DNA from: Levilactobacillus wangkuiensis
GTDB lineage: Bacteria; Bacillota; Bacilli; Lactobacillales; Lactobacillaceae
Assembly (NCBI RefSeq): GCF_016861605.1
Contig: NZ_BOLM01000003.1
Span: 124,001-188,000, forward strand
DNA length: 64,000 nt
Reading direction: 5' to 3'
Shown here: in pieces, positions 49,863-57,635 of the stretch
Layout: every line of letters begins with the position of its first letter
Numbering within the stretch: position 1 is the stretch's first letter
Position numbers and translations under genes: made by a program
The notes under the pieces: generated by a model
The model's database searches: none
What the model was told of the DNA's origin: nothing
What the model saw: the letters and a program-made list of their open reading frames with translations, nothing else

Positions 49863-50309
49863 TTGACCTACACCATCAAAGAAGTGGCCGAAAAAACCGG
49901 ACTCTCCATTTACACCCTCAGATTCTACGACAAGCAGGGGCTTCTCCCCTTCGTGAGCCGCAATTCATCCGGCTACCGGGCGTTCACCACGGGCGACCTT
50001 CAGTTACTCAAAACCATTTGCTGTCTAAAAGATACGGGTATGAAAATTAGTGACATTCGCCAATACATCACCTACGTCATGCAGGGCCCCAGCTCCATTC
50101 CTGAACGCAGGACACTTTTGCAGGCACACCAGCAAGCAATTCTGGCCAAGCAGGCCGCCATTCAAAAGAATCTCCAGGAGATTGAATTTAAACTCAATAT
50201 CTACACCTCCCCAGAGGCAGAAACGCTGGTCAATCAAGAACTAGCCGTCGCCCAAGCAGAAAAGATCGCCAATGATCTGCCAAATCCATTCCAAGCAAAA
50301 AACGCGTAG
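49863..50309 (+). CDS. MerR-family transcriptional regulator (2)
   Basis: A 148-residue regulator with the MerR winged helix (TYTIKEVAEKTGLSIYTLRFYDKQGLLPF, about residues 2-30), the second helix 'LQLLKTICCLKDTGMKISDIRQYI' and a coiled-coil helix (about 80-120). It starts with TTG after GGAGG with a 6-base gap. It lacks the metal-binding cysteine pattern of MerR/ZntR, so an organic effector is likely. The promoter with the 19-bp spacer between it and the SDR gene is its probable target. Confidence 0.9.
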   Translation: MTYTIKEVAEKTGLSIYTLRFYDKQGLLPFVSRNSSGYRAFTTGDLQLLKTICCLKDTGMKISDIRQYITYVMQGPSSIPERRTLLQAHQQAILAKQAAIQKNLQEIEFKLNIYTSPEAETLVNQELAVAQAEKIANDLPNPFQAKNA

Positions 50310-50328
50310 GAACATCCTGCGCGTTTTC
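50298..50328 (+). terminator. Terminator of merR (2)
   Basis: Stem AAAACGCG/CGCGTTTT with inner AGG/CCT, overlapping the last codons of the gene and followed by CGTTT. Confidence 0.75.
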
Positions 50329-50403
50329 GTTTGGCATAGATTTTGATTTATAGCAAAGATTAATCGCAAAAGTCACCAGCACCGGTGCACTAACGCGACG
50401 TCA

Positions 50404-50588
50404 GTGGAGCCGGAGGAGGACAGACACGGCCCCACTGTGTCGGTGGTGTTAGACCGATCGTTCTCGGCCTTACACCACGGGACGAGCTTTGAGACTCGTG
50501 TACTTCGAGGCTCAAAGTCGAGCTGGAAGACCGCTCCACAGGCTTCCAGCGGTCCCCACAGTGAGGCCGTGTCTGTCAGCCGCAGGCG
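50404..50588 (+). repeat. Structured intergenic repeat E14 (divergent type)
   Basis: Outer arms GCCGGAGG...ACAGACACGGCC / GGCCGTGTCTGTCAGCCGC share almost no bases with other copies, yet pair with each other. Hairpin 1 is GTGGTGT/ACACCAC, hairpin 2 CTTTGAG/CTCAAAG and hairpin 3 CTGGAAG/CTTCCAG. It lies between convergent genes. Confidence 0.8.
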
Positions 50589-50603
50589 CAGCGAAGAAAA
50601 ACG

Positions 50604-51299
50604 TCAATTCACCGTAAGCTCGTCGCGAAGGGCGGTCATGGTAACGAAATCGTCGGTGAAGATGCCCGCCACACCCTTCCGAAACAGTGCCGCCGCTTCC
50701 TTCGGATCATCCACGGTCCAAATCCGCTCATCCCCGGACACATCGTCTTGGTAATGGCTCAAGTGCAGTCCGGCCAGATGCTCGTTGGCCACGAAGGCCC
50801 CGGCATTCACGACCGGCTTGCCCGTCAACCAGCAGTAAGCCTCGTTAGGCGCTAGTTTTTGACAAGTCTTTAACGTGGGTAAATGAAACGAGGAGTAGAT
50901 CACCGGATGCTTTAACGGCGTCGCGTGGACCATGCCCATCACAATTTTTTCAATGTTGGGGTACTGAATCTTGTCGGTCTTGAACTCCAGGTTTAATTGC
51001 ACATCGTGGGTTCCGACCAGCGTTAAGAATTCAGCCAACGTGGGAATCGGTTCATTTTCAGCCAAATGAAATTGGCGGAGCTCTGCCAACGTGTAGTCGT
51101 GGATGTACCCGGTCCCATCGCTGGTCCGGTCGAGGCGCTCGTCGTGCATGATCACTGGCACCTGATCCTTGGTCAGATGCACGTCAAATTCCAAGCCCTC
51201 GATGCCGTGATCCAGGCCGTAGGCGAATCCTGCCAGACTATTTTCTGGAAACTTAGCCGGGTAGCCCCGGTGCCCAAATACTAACGTTTTAACTGTCAT
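50604..51299 (-). CDS. Glycerophosphodiester phosphodiesterase (GlpQ/UgpQ-like)
   Basis: A 231-residue TIM-barrel enzyme with the GDPD motifs HRG (His10-Arg11), 'PEN' (about 18-20), LEFDVH (Glu37, Asp39) and VIMHDE (His52). It splits glycerophosphodiesters into glycerol 3-phosphate and an alcohol. It has no signal peptide, so it is cytosolic and fits as the last gene of the ugp operon, acting on substrates imported by UgpBAEC. I start at MTVKTLVFG after GGGAG; a longer frame would overlap ugpB. Confidence 0.93.
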   Translation of the reverse strand: MTVKTLVFGHRGYPAKFPENSLAGFAYGLDHGIEGLEFDVHLTKDQVPVIMHDERLDRTSDGTGYIHDYTLAELRQFHLAENEPIPTLAEFLTLVGTHDVQLNLEFKTDKIQYPNIEKIVMGMVHATPLKHPVIYSSFHLPTLKTCQKLAPNEAYCWLTGKPVVNAGAFVANEHLAGLHLSHYQDDVSGDERIWTVDDPKEAAALFRKGVAGIFTDDFVTMTALRDELTVN

Positions 51300-51336
51300 T
51301 TTACCGCTCCCTATTGCCATTTTATTTTTGCTTAAC

Positions 51337-52704
51337 TCAGTAGCCATTCGCACGGTTATTGCCTTGAATGTACGCGTTCATCGACTTCTGAGCCGTGGCC
51401 AATGATCTCTGAATATCACTCCCATTATAAATCTGTTCCATCGCCGTTTGGGTTAAGTTTCGTTCCTGAATCAGCCCTTGTAAGAAAATACCGGAATTGG
51501 TGGCGTTGGGCGTGGCGGCCCGTAATTGTTCGCCGGGAACCTTCGTCGCGGGCAACTTCTTGTACAGATTCTGCAAGACGGCTTCCTTCTGTGAGTCTTT
51601 GTTCAAGGCCAGGTAGCCGGTCGCAACCTGCCACTGGGCTTGGCTCTTCGCCGTCATCAGATACTTGATGAACTCCCAGGCGCCCCGTTGCACGTTGCTA
51701 GGCTTATCGTTTGAAATCCAGAGTGACGCGCCCCCAATGGCGACCCCGTTACTCTTCTGGCCATCCGGATGTGGGTAGTAGGTAATACCCAACTGATCCT
51801 GATTACCAGTGGTCAATTGTCCGATTGAGGCGGAACTTTGCATAAACATGCCCAAACGACCGGACAGGAAGCTGGCCGTTTCGTTGTTCTGCGCGTTGGC
51901 ACCCGCGCCGTAGTTCACAAAGTCACCTTTCTTCAGGTTATCCTGAATCCACTTCATGGTCTTGACGGTGGCGGCGTTGGTGAAGTTAACGGCGGTTGGG
52001 GTCCCCGCGTGACCATCTTGCTGGTTGGCCAAAGAGACGCCGGCGTTAGCCATGAACTGTTCAAACAGCCAGCCGTAAATTTCGACCGTCATGCCTTGAA
52101 CCTTCTTGTGGGACCGGTCCGTCAATTGCGTGGCTACCCGAGTAATGTCACTGTATGACGGATTAACTGGGGGTGGCGTGATCTTATATTTCTTAAGCAA
52201 CGTCGCGTTGTAGTACAGCACGGGTTGTGAGGTGTTGAACGGCATGGAGAGTTGGGTCCCCTTGTTGGCGTAAAACGCTCGCGCCCCGGCGGCAATCTGG
52301 TTCACGTCGTAATGGTCCTCGTCAATAAACTTCTGAACGGGCGTGGTGTAGCCCGTATGGTGAATCTGACTGGTCGAAATGTCCATCGACTGAAAGACCG
52401 CTGGTGAGGCATCGGTGCCATGTGTGTTGATAATCTTTTGCACGGCCTCGTTGTAGTTGCCTTCAAACTCTGACACCACTTCATACTTGCTCTGTGACTG
52501 GTTGAAATCCTTCACAAAGGTATTCAACTGTTGCTGGGCAGGTCCGGTCATTTCGTTCCAGAAGACCACCTTGGTCCGTTTAGCGCCCTGCGCCTGCGCG
52601 GCGGGTTTACTCATGACCGACCACCCGGCAAAGGCAGCAATTACGGCGACCAGAATCGCCCCCAGAATCAACAAGCGTTGCTGTGATCCATTTTTGGTTG
52701 TCAT
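51337..52704 (-). CDS. ugpB: Glycerol-3-phosphate/glycerophosphodiester binding protein UgpB-like
   Basis: A 455-residue family 1 solute-binding protein. The opening KVVFWNEMTGPAQQQLNTFV (about 45-64), 'FQSMDISTSQIH' and 'ASLWISNDKPSN...AWEFIKYLMT' match UgpB. The N-terminus has a hydrophobic helix (about 11-30) without a lipobox cysteine; cleavage after AQA or retention as a membrane anchor is possible. That is unusual for a Gram-positive binding protein. It follows ugpE with a four-base overlap. Confidence 0.9.
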   Translation of the reverse strand: MTTKNGSQQRLLILGAILVAVIAAFAGWSVMSKPAAQAQGAKRTKVVFWNEMTGPAQQQLNTFVKDFNQSQSKYEVVSEFEGNYNEAVQKIINTHGTDASPAVFQSMDISTSQIHHTGYTTPVQKFIDEDHYDVNQIAAGARAFYANKGTQLSMPFNTSQPVLYYNATLLKKYKITPPPVNPSYSDITRVATQLTDRSHKKVQGMTVEIYGWLFEQFMANAGVSLANQQDGHAGTPTAVNFTNAATVKTMKWIQDNLKKGDFVNYGAGANAQNNETASFLSGRLGMFMQSSASIGQLTTGNQDQLGITYYPHPDGQKSNGVAIGGASLWISNDKPSNVQRGAWEFIKYLMTAKSQAQWQVATGYLALNKDSQKEAVLQNLYKKLPATKVPGEQLRAATPNATNSGIFLQGLIQERNLTQTAMEQIYNGSDIQRSLATAQKSMNAYIQGNNRANGY

Positions 52705-53519
52705 TTCGTGGCCCCCTCATTGAGCCCATTCTTGAAGTAGTGTTGCCCGACGAATAGCACAATCAGCGTGGGCACAACGACGATCACGGCACTGGCTTGA
52801 ATCATACCCCAGTTGTTAAACGTTTCCTGCGACTGCAGTTGTCGCAGGCCGTCTTGCACGGGTCGGAATTTGTCGCTAAACGTGGTCAACATTGGCCAGA
52901 GGTATTGGTTCCAACTCTCCAAGAAGCTGTAAGCGGCCAGCGTAAATAGGCTGATGCGCGCGTATGGTAAGGTGACCCGCCAGTAGAATTGCCAGTGGTT
53001 CAGGCCCTCGACGTCCGCGGCTTCCTTTAATTCGGGCGGAATCTGCCGGAAGGCCTGCCGCAACATAAAGATCCCAAACGCTGAGGTCAGAAACGGAATC
53101 ACCATAACGGCGTAATGGTTCAGCAAGTTCAGCTGCCGGACCGTGGCGAAGTTGGGAATGACTTCTGCTTCAAATGGCAACATCATCGTCGCCAAAATCA
53201 GGTAGAACAACAGGTCGCGGCCCTTAAATTTCAGGAAAACAAAGGCATAGGCGCCCAGTGAACAAAACAGGAGCTGGGCCGCCATGGTCAACGTGGAAAT
53301 AACAAAACTATTGAGTAAATAGCGTAAGATGGCCGTTTGCTTAACGGCCTCGGCGTAGTTGGCAAAGGAAATATGGGTACTCCACAGCGCCCCTTTGGCA
53401 ATATCCGCCGTTGGCAACAAGCTGGTCCAAAAGCCGAGGATAAAGGGCCCCAGGATGATGACGGCCAAGAGAATCAGCACCAAATAACGTAATGGTTTAC
53501 GGGTTTTCGTCTGAATCAT
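52701..53519 (-). CDS. ugpE: ABC permease UgpE-like
   Basis: A 272-residue permease of the MalG/UgpE type with six TM helices and the EAA loop 'AADVEGLNHWQFYWRVTLPYARISLFTLAAYSF'. It overlaps ugpA by one base and ugpB by four. Together with UgpA it makes the pore for glycerol 3-phosphate or glycerophosphodiesters. Confidence 0.92.
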   Translation of the reverse strand: MIQTKTRKPLRYLVLILLAVIILGPFILGFWTSLLPTADIAKGALWSTHISFANYAEAVKQTAILRYLLNSFVISTLTMAAQLLFCSLGAYAFVFLKFKGRDLLFYLILATMMLPFEAEVIPNFATVRQLNLLNHYAVMVIPFLTSAFGIFMLRQAFRQIPPELKEAADVEGLNHWQFYWRVTLPYARISLFTLAAYSFLESWNQYLWPMLTTFSDKFRPVQDGLRQLQSQETFNNWGMIQASAVIVVVPTLIVLFVGQHYFKNGLNEGATK

Positions 53520-54469
53520 TAGTAGGTCACCCGTTTCTCTAAGAATTTGAATTGCAGTAAGGTAAACAGCGCAATGATCACGGCTAGGATGACCGATTCA
53601 GCGCTGGCGAGGCCGTAGTTCCCGTTTAAAAAGGCATCGCGGTAGACTTGATAGACCATCAGGTTGGTCGCGTTGTTAGGTCCTCCAGCCGTCATCAGGT
53701 CAATCAACCCGAAGCTCTTGAACGCCCCAATCAGCGTGACCGTTGACGTAAAGAAGAGCGTGGGTGAAATCATGGGCAGGGTCACGTGGAAGAACTGATA
53801 ACTTGGCGAAGCGCCCTCGATGGCCGCCGCCTCATATAGCGGTTGTGGCACCATTTGCAGGGCGCCGAAGAGAATCAGAAAGGTGAAGCCCAGGTTCATC
53901 CAGACGGTCGAGATGATAACGGCAATCATAGCTGGACCGGGCGTCGTCAACCACTGAACCAGTGGCAAATGCAACAAGGTCCCAATCTGGTCAAATAGGC
54001 CAATCGACGGGCTGAAAATGAACAACCAGAAAATGGCAGCGACGGAGACGGAGACCCCCATGGTGGCGGAGAAAATCGTCCGGAACCACTGGATACCCGC
54101 CAGCTTGCGGACGGCCATTTGGGCCAGTAGTAACCCGAGAATCAGGGTAAAGGCCACGACGCCAATCACATAGACGGCGGTGGCTTGCAGGCTGGCCTGA
54201 TAAGCGCTCGAGGTCAATAGGTTCACGTAATTTTTCAGGCCGATAAACACAGTTGGTCGCCCAACGTTATTGGTCAGAAAGAGGCTAAGATAAAGCGTTC
54301 GCAACATCGGATAGAAAACGAAGACACCCAAAATCAAGACAGATGGTCCTAGAAAGGCTAGCGCATACCATTTATCGTTGACGTGGAGGTTAAACCCCTT
54401 CACATTCGCTTGATTCAGCGTTTTCGGTTTTAGGCTAGGCTTGGACGCTGGCGTGATTTCCTGTTGCAT
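53519..54469 (-). CDS. ugpA: ABC permease UgpA-like
   Basis: A 316-residue permease of the MalF/UgpA type with six TM helices and EAA loop 'EAAAIEGASPSYQFFHVTLPMISPTLFF'. I start at MQQEITPASK because AAGGGGGAA lies just upstream; this start lies inside the end of ugpC, giving a 35-base overlap. The N-terminal cytoplasmic tail is about 35 residues. Confidence 0.9.
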   Translation of the reverse strand: MQQEITPASKPSLKPKTLNQANVKGFNLHVNDKWYALAFLGPSVLILGVFVFYPMLRTLYLSLFLTNNVGRPTVFIGLKNYVNLLTSSAYQASLQATAVYVIGVVAFTLILGLLLAQMAVRKLAGIQWFRTIFSATMGVSVSVAAIFWLFIFSPSIGLFDQIGTLLHLPLVQWLTTPGPAMIAVIISTVWMNLGFTFLILFGALQMVPQPLYEAAAIEGASPSYQFFHVTLPMISPTLFFTSTVTLIGAFKSFGLIDLMTAGGPNNATNLMVYQVYRDAFLNGNYGLASAESVILAVIIALFTLLQFKFLEKRVTY

Positions 54470-55544
54470 GACGCGTTCCCCCTTCCACCATGAATTGGGC
54501 TTGGCCGTCATGGTCGAAAACGTAGGCCTGACCAGCAATTGCGACACTTAGCCAATCACCGACGTTGTACTGGTCCTTGGCCGCAGCGACCAGCTCCAGT
54601 GGCGTTCCATCCGCGAGTTCGGCTTCCAAAATGATTTCGGATCCCAGGTACTCCACGGTCTTCACCTGCGCGTTGGGTTCGCCGGCACCTTGTGGTAAGA
54701 GGCGCAAGGCGTTGGGCCGGATACCGACCACATAATCCGCCACGGGTAAAGGTTCGGGAACACTTAATTTCAAGGTGTTGGCTAACAAAAGTTCCTTATC
54801 GGCTTCGACGCGAGCGGGCAAGAGGTTCATCCGCGGCGTCCCAAAGAAGCTGGCCACAAAGGTGTTGGCTGGCTGATTGTAAATGTCGAGGGGCGTGCCA
54901 ATCTGTTGAATCTCGTGGTTGTGTAACACCATGATGTGGTCGGCCATGGTCATCGCCTCCACCTGATCGTGGGTGACGTAGATGACGGTCAACCCCAACT
55001 CCCGCTGGAGGTTCCGCAGTTCCGTGCGCATCTTGATTCGCAGTTGGGCGTCCAAGTTGGACAGGGGTTCGTCCATTAAACAAATCTTGACGTCGCTGGC
55101 AATGGCTCGGGCCAATGCGACCCGCTGGCGTTGCCCACCAGACAGGTCACGCGGCTTACGGTCTTTAAACTCGTTTAAGTTGACCAAGTCAATGGCCTTG
55201 TCGACCCGTTTCTTAATCTCATCGGCCGGAAATTTCCGAGCCTTCAATCCAAAGGCCACATTGTCGGTGACCGATAAAAATGGGAACAACGCATAGCTTT
55301 GAAAAACCATGGTGAGCTTGCGGTCCTTGGGCGGCAGGTTGGTTGCGACCTGGTCGTCAATTTGTAATTCACCAGCAGAAATCGGAATCAAGCCCGCAAT
55401 CATCCGCAGCAGCGTGCTTTTACCACAGCCAGAAGGCCCGACGATGGCAAAAAACTCGCCGCTTTCAATGTGGGCACTCACATCCTCTAGCACCCAATTA
55501 CCGGCCGTATACTCTTTCCCTAATGCTTTTAACTCAATTGACAT
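54435..55544 (-). CDS. ugpC: ABC ATP-binding protein UgpC/MsmK-like
   Basis: A 369-residue ATPase with Walker A GPSGCGKST (36-44), signature LSGGQRQR, Walker B ICLMDEPLSNLD and a C-terminal TOBE/OB regulatory domain (about 240-350), as in sugar and glycerol-phosphate importers. It is the first gene of the ugpCAEB-GDPD operon, directly behind a promoter with PhoP-like repeats. The C-terminal 25 residues are extra and overlap ugpA. Confidence 0.92.
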   Translation of the reverse strand: MSIELKALGKEYTAGNWVLEDVSAHIESGEFFAIVGPSGCGKSTLLRMIAGLIPISAGELQIDDQVATNLPPKDRKLTMVFQSYALFPFLSVTDNVAFGLKARKFPADEIKKRVDKAIDLVNLNEFKDRKPRDLSGGQRQRVALARAIASDVKICLMDEPLSNLDAQLRIKMRTELRNLQRELGLTVIYVTHDQVEAMTMADHIMVLHNHEIQQIGTPLDIYNQPANTFVASFFGTPRMNLLPARVEADKELLLANTLKLSVPEPLPVADYVVGIRPNALRLLPQGAGEPNAQVKTVEYLGSEIILEAELADGTPLELVAAAKDQYNVGDWLSVAIAGQAYVFDHDGQAQFMVEGGTRHATGNHASVQA

Positions 55545-55587
55545 TTTGCCACTCCCCTTTTTGAGTCTGGACTTAGTGTACGCGGCC

Positions 55588-55628
55588 TATGTAACGGTAA
55601 GATGTTGACCCTGTAAATCCTGTGTAAA
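55588..55628 (-). promoter_or_regulatory. ugp promoter with Pho-box-like repeats
   Basis: On the minus strand two TTTACA hexamers 11 bases apart (55628-55623 and 55617-55612) are followed by TCAACA (55608-55603). The second TTTACA can act as -35, with TACATA (55593-55588) as -10 after an 18-bp spacer. TTTACA-like hexamers at 11-bp steps are the known binding pattern of PhoP in Bacillus and relatives. Induction on phosphate starvation is inferred. Confidence 0.65.
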
Positions 55629-55637
55629 GTCCCCCGG

Positions 55638-55868
55638 GGTTGCCATTACGATAGTTATACTATTCCGCCTGCGGCTTCCAGGACTGCGCCTGCTGTGGGG
55701 TCGGTTTCCGCCAAAGTTCAGGCTCCCACCTCAACTTTTAGTCTTGAAGCCCACAAGTCTAAAAGGTTGCCCCAGGCTGTAAGCCGGCCAAGGACGCCGG
55801 CCAACACCCTCGACACAGCTGGCTCCGTCCTGGCTTCCTCCGGCTAAGATTGAACGTTATGGCAGCCG
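55638..55868 (-). repeat. Structured intergenic repeat E15 (type I-like, reverse, divergent)
   Basis: Outermost GTTGCCATTACG pairs with CGTTATGGCAGC; then GCCTGCGGCTTCCAGGAC pairs with GTCCTGGCTTCCTCCGGC. Hairpin 2 reads CTTTTAG/CTAAAAG instead of CTTTGAG/CTCAAAG, a double change that keeps pairing. It lies upstream of ugpC. Confidence 0.8.
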
Positions 55869-55978
55869 TATCGGAGACCGAGTTTACTCAGATTTACTAA
55901 TTCTCTGTTGCCTTTCTTACCTCCCAACTGCAACGACTTAACCCTCAAAATTGCTCACGTTTCCATAATTTTCTGCGT

Positions 55979-56013
55979 AAAAAAGGAGCGAGAAATCATT
56001 AATTTCTTCGCTC
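55979..56013 (-). terminator. Terminator of the MetE-core gene
   Basis: Stem GAGCGAAGAAAT / ATTTCTCGCTC (one bulge), followed on the minus strand by CTTTTTT. Confidence 0.88.
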
Positions 56014-56037
56014 ACTTAATCAATTAACCTATCGAAT

Positions 56038-57168
56038 TTACGCTTCCGGCCAGACGTCCTCGGCGATTTCCTTAACCAAGTTGAGCTTGGCCCATTGTTG
56101 GTCTTCCGTTAACGCATTGCCCTCTTCCGTGGAGGCAAACCCACATTGTGTGGAGATGGCCAGGTTGTCTAATGGCACCTGTTTGGCAGCGTCTGCGATA
56201 CGGGCCTTGACCGCCGCCTTATCCTCTAGTTCGGGGAACTTGGACGTGATCAGGCCAAGGACCAGGCGCTTGTTGGCATCGTGGTTCCAAATCTTTGCTA
56301 ACGGCGTAAAACTTCCTGCCCGTTCGCTGTCGTATTCCAGGAACAAGCCGTCGTAGTGCAGCTGAGCCAGGTAATCGGCCACGTCGTCGTAGCTACCCGA
56401 GAAGAGATACGTTGATTTGAAATTCCCCCGGCAAATGTGGGTCGTCACCGTCAAATCGGCTGGTAAGCCTTCCAGTAACGTGTTGATGACGTGAACGGCA
56501 TCCTGGGCCAGGTTCACGTAGGTCTGGTGCGCCGTCACGTCGTCGGCCGTCGCGTTGAGCTTGCTGATCAGAAAAGCCCACGTCGTGTCATCGAGTTGAA
56601 TGTACCGGCAACCGAGTTCATAGAAATGCAAAATCGTTTCATGGTACGCCTTGGCCAGGTCATCCAGGTAGGCATCCCAGGTTGCATAGAATTCATGCCA
56701 GTTGTCACTGCGGTTATCCCGGAACAACATGGTTGGGGACGGGATAGTCTGCTTAACCAGCACATCAGCTGGCACCAGGCTTTGTAAGTACTGAAAACTC
56801 TCGAAGAAGGGGTGATCCGGATTAAAGGCAATCTTGCCAACCAAATCGGCGTTGTCGGTCCGGGTCTTACTGCCATGAAATTTATAACTTTGTTTGTAAT
56901 CGTAGTGGCCGACCCCCGTCAGTCCCCAGAGAAAGTCCAGGTGCCACCAACTACGGTTAAATTCGCCATCGGTCACGGCCTTCAACCCCAGATCAATCTG
57001 CTTTTGCACGACCCGCTTGGTCTCCGCGTGTCGAATCGTCTGCAATTGTTCTGCATCAATGGCCCCTTGGGCAAATTCAGCCCGTGCTTGTTTCAACTTG
57101 GCTGGCCGTAACAGGCTGCCTACAACATCGTAGCGGTACGGAAAGTTCGTTTTAGTCGTTGTCGTCAT
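56038..57168 (-). CDS. Cobalamin-independent methionine synthase core-like protein (YxjG/YxjH type)
   Basis: A 376-residue protein that matches the C-terminal catalytic half of MetE. It has 'YRYDVVGSLLRP', 'VTDGEFNRSWWHLDF', 'YIQLDDTTW' and the zinc ligands in THICRGN (His, Cys), 'LEYDSE' (Glu) and STQCGFAS (Cys). Proteins of this short type remethylate homocysteine using methyl-tetrahydrofolate or other donors; the exact donor for YxjG/H is unsettled. It is preceded by a methionine-specific T-box. AGGAGG precedes the ATG. Confidence 0.9.
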   Translation of the reverse strand: MTTTTKTNFPYRYDVVGSLLRPAKLKQARAEFAQGAIDAEQLQTIRHAETKRVVQKQIDLGLKAVTDGEFNRSWWHLDFLWGLTGVGHYDYKQSYKFHGSKTRTDNADLVGKIAFNPDHPFFESFQYLQSLVPADVLVKQTIPSPTMLFRDNRSDNWHEFYATWDAYLDDLAKAYHETILHFYELGCRYIQLDDTTWAFLISKLNATADDVTAHQTYVNLAQDAVHVINTLLEGLPADLTVTTHICRGNFKSTYLFSGSYDDVADYLAQLHYDGLFLEYDSERAGSFTPLAKIWNHDANKRLVLGLITSKFPELEDKAAVKARIADAAKQVPLDNLAISTQCGFASTEEGNALTEDQQWAKLNLVKEIAEDVWPEA

Positions 57169-57288
57169 AAAGGTTTTCCTCCTAGATTAAATCACCGACT
57201 AACTAGTTCGACTGGCCCCGTGACTTTACGCCCATTGCCAGTCCAGCAAGTTAGTCCTCACCAATTTTCTAACATCCGTCACGGTAAC

Positions 57289-57562
57289 AAAAAACGCGCT
57301 CATCCCCCAAACTAATTCCTTAGTTCAAGGGACGATCGCGTCGTTTTACCACCCTAATTCACAAGGCCCTCGCAGACTTTGCCTCACCGGTACCGATTGA
57401 TACCCGGAAAGTTAACGGTTCCTACCGACCAAGCAGCGTGAACCGCTTGATAGCTATTGGGAGCTCATCTTCATGGTTGGTCGCAGACCCGTTTGCACTG
57501 ACTCGGGCTCACTGCACAACGACAACGCCACTACTCTTCTCCTAGCTTTATTTATGACAGAC
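57289..57562 (-). ncRNA. T-box riboswitch, methionine specifier
   Basis: On the minus strand stem I starts AGCTAGGAGAAGAGTAGTGG and closes with GAAGATGAGCTCCCAATAGCT, so the base pairs AGCTA/TAGCT and GGAG/CTCC frame a specifier loop with AUG followed by a purine. The T-box AGGGTGGTAAAACGACGCG is at 57355-57337. It can pair as an antiterminator, or its GACGCGATCGTCCC part can pair with GGGGGATGAGCGCG to make a terminator followed by TTTTTT (about 57340-57289). Uncharged tRNA-Met should switch the downstream gene on. Confidence 0.88.
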
Positions 57563-57635
57563 ATATTAGAAATTAATGATAATCTTACGGCTAGGGCGCA
57601 TTTCTGTCAAGGGAGAATCGCTTTCAGTCTCTCTA

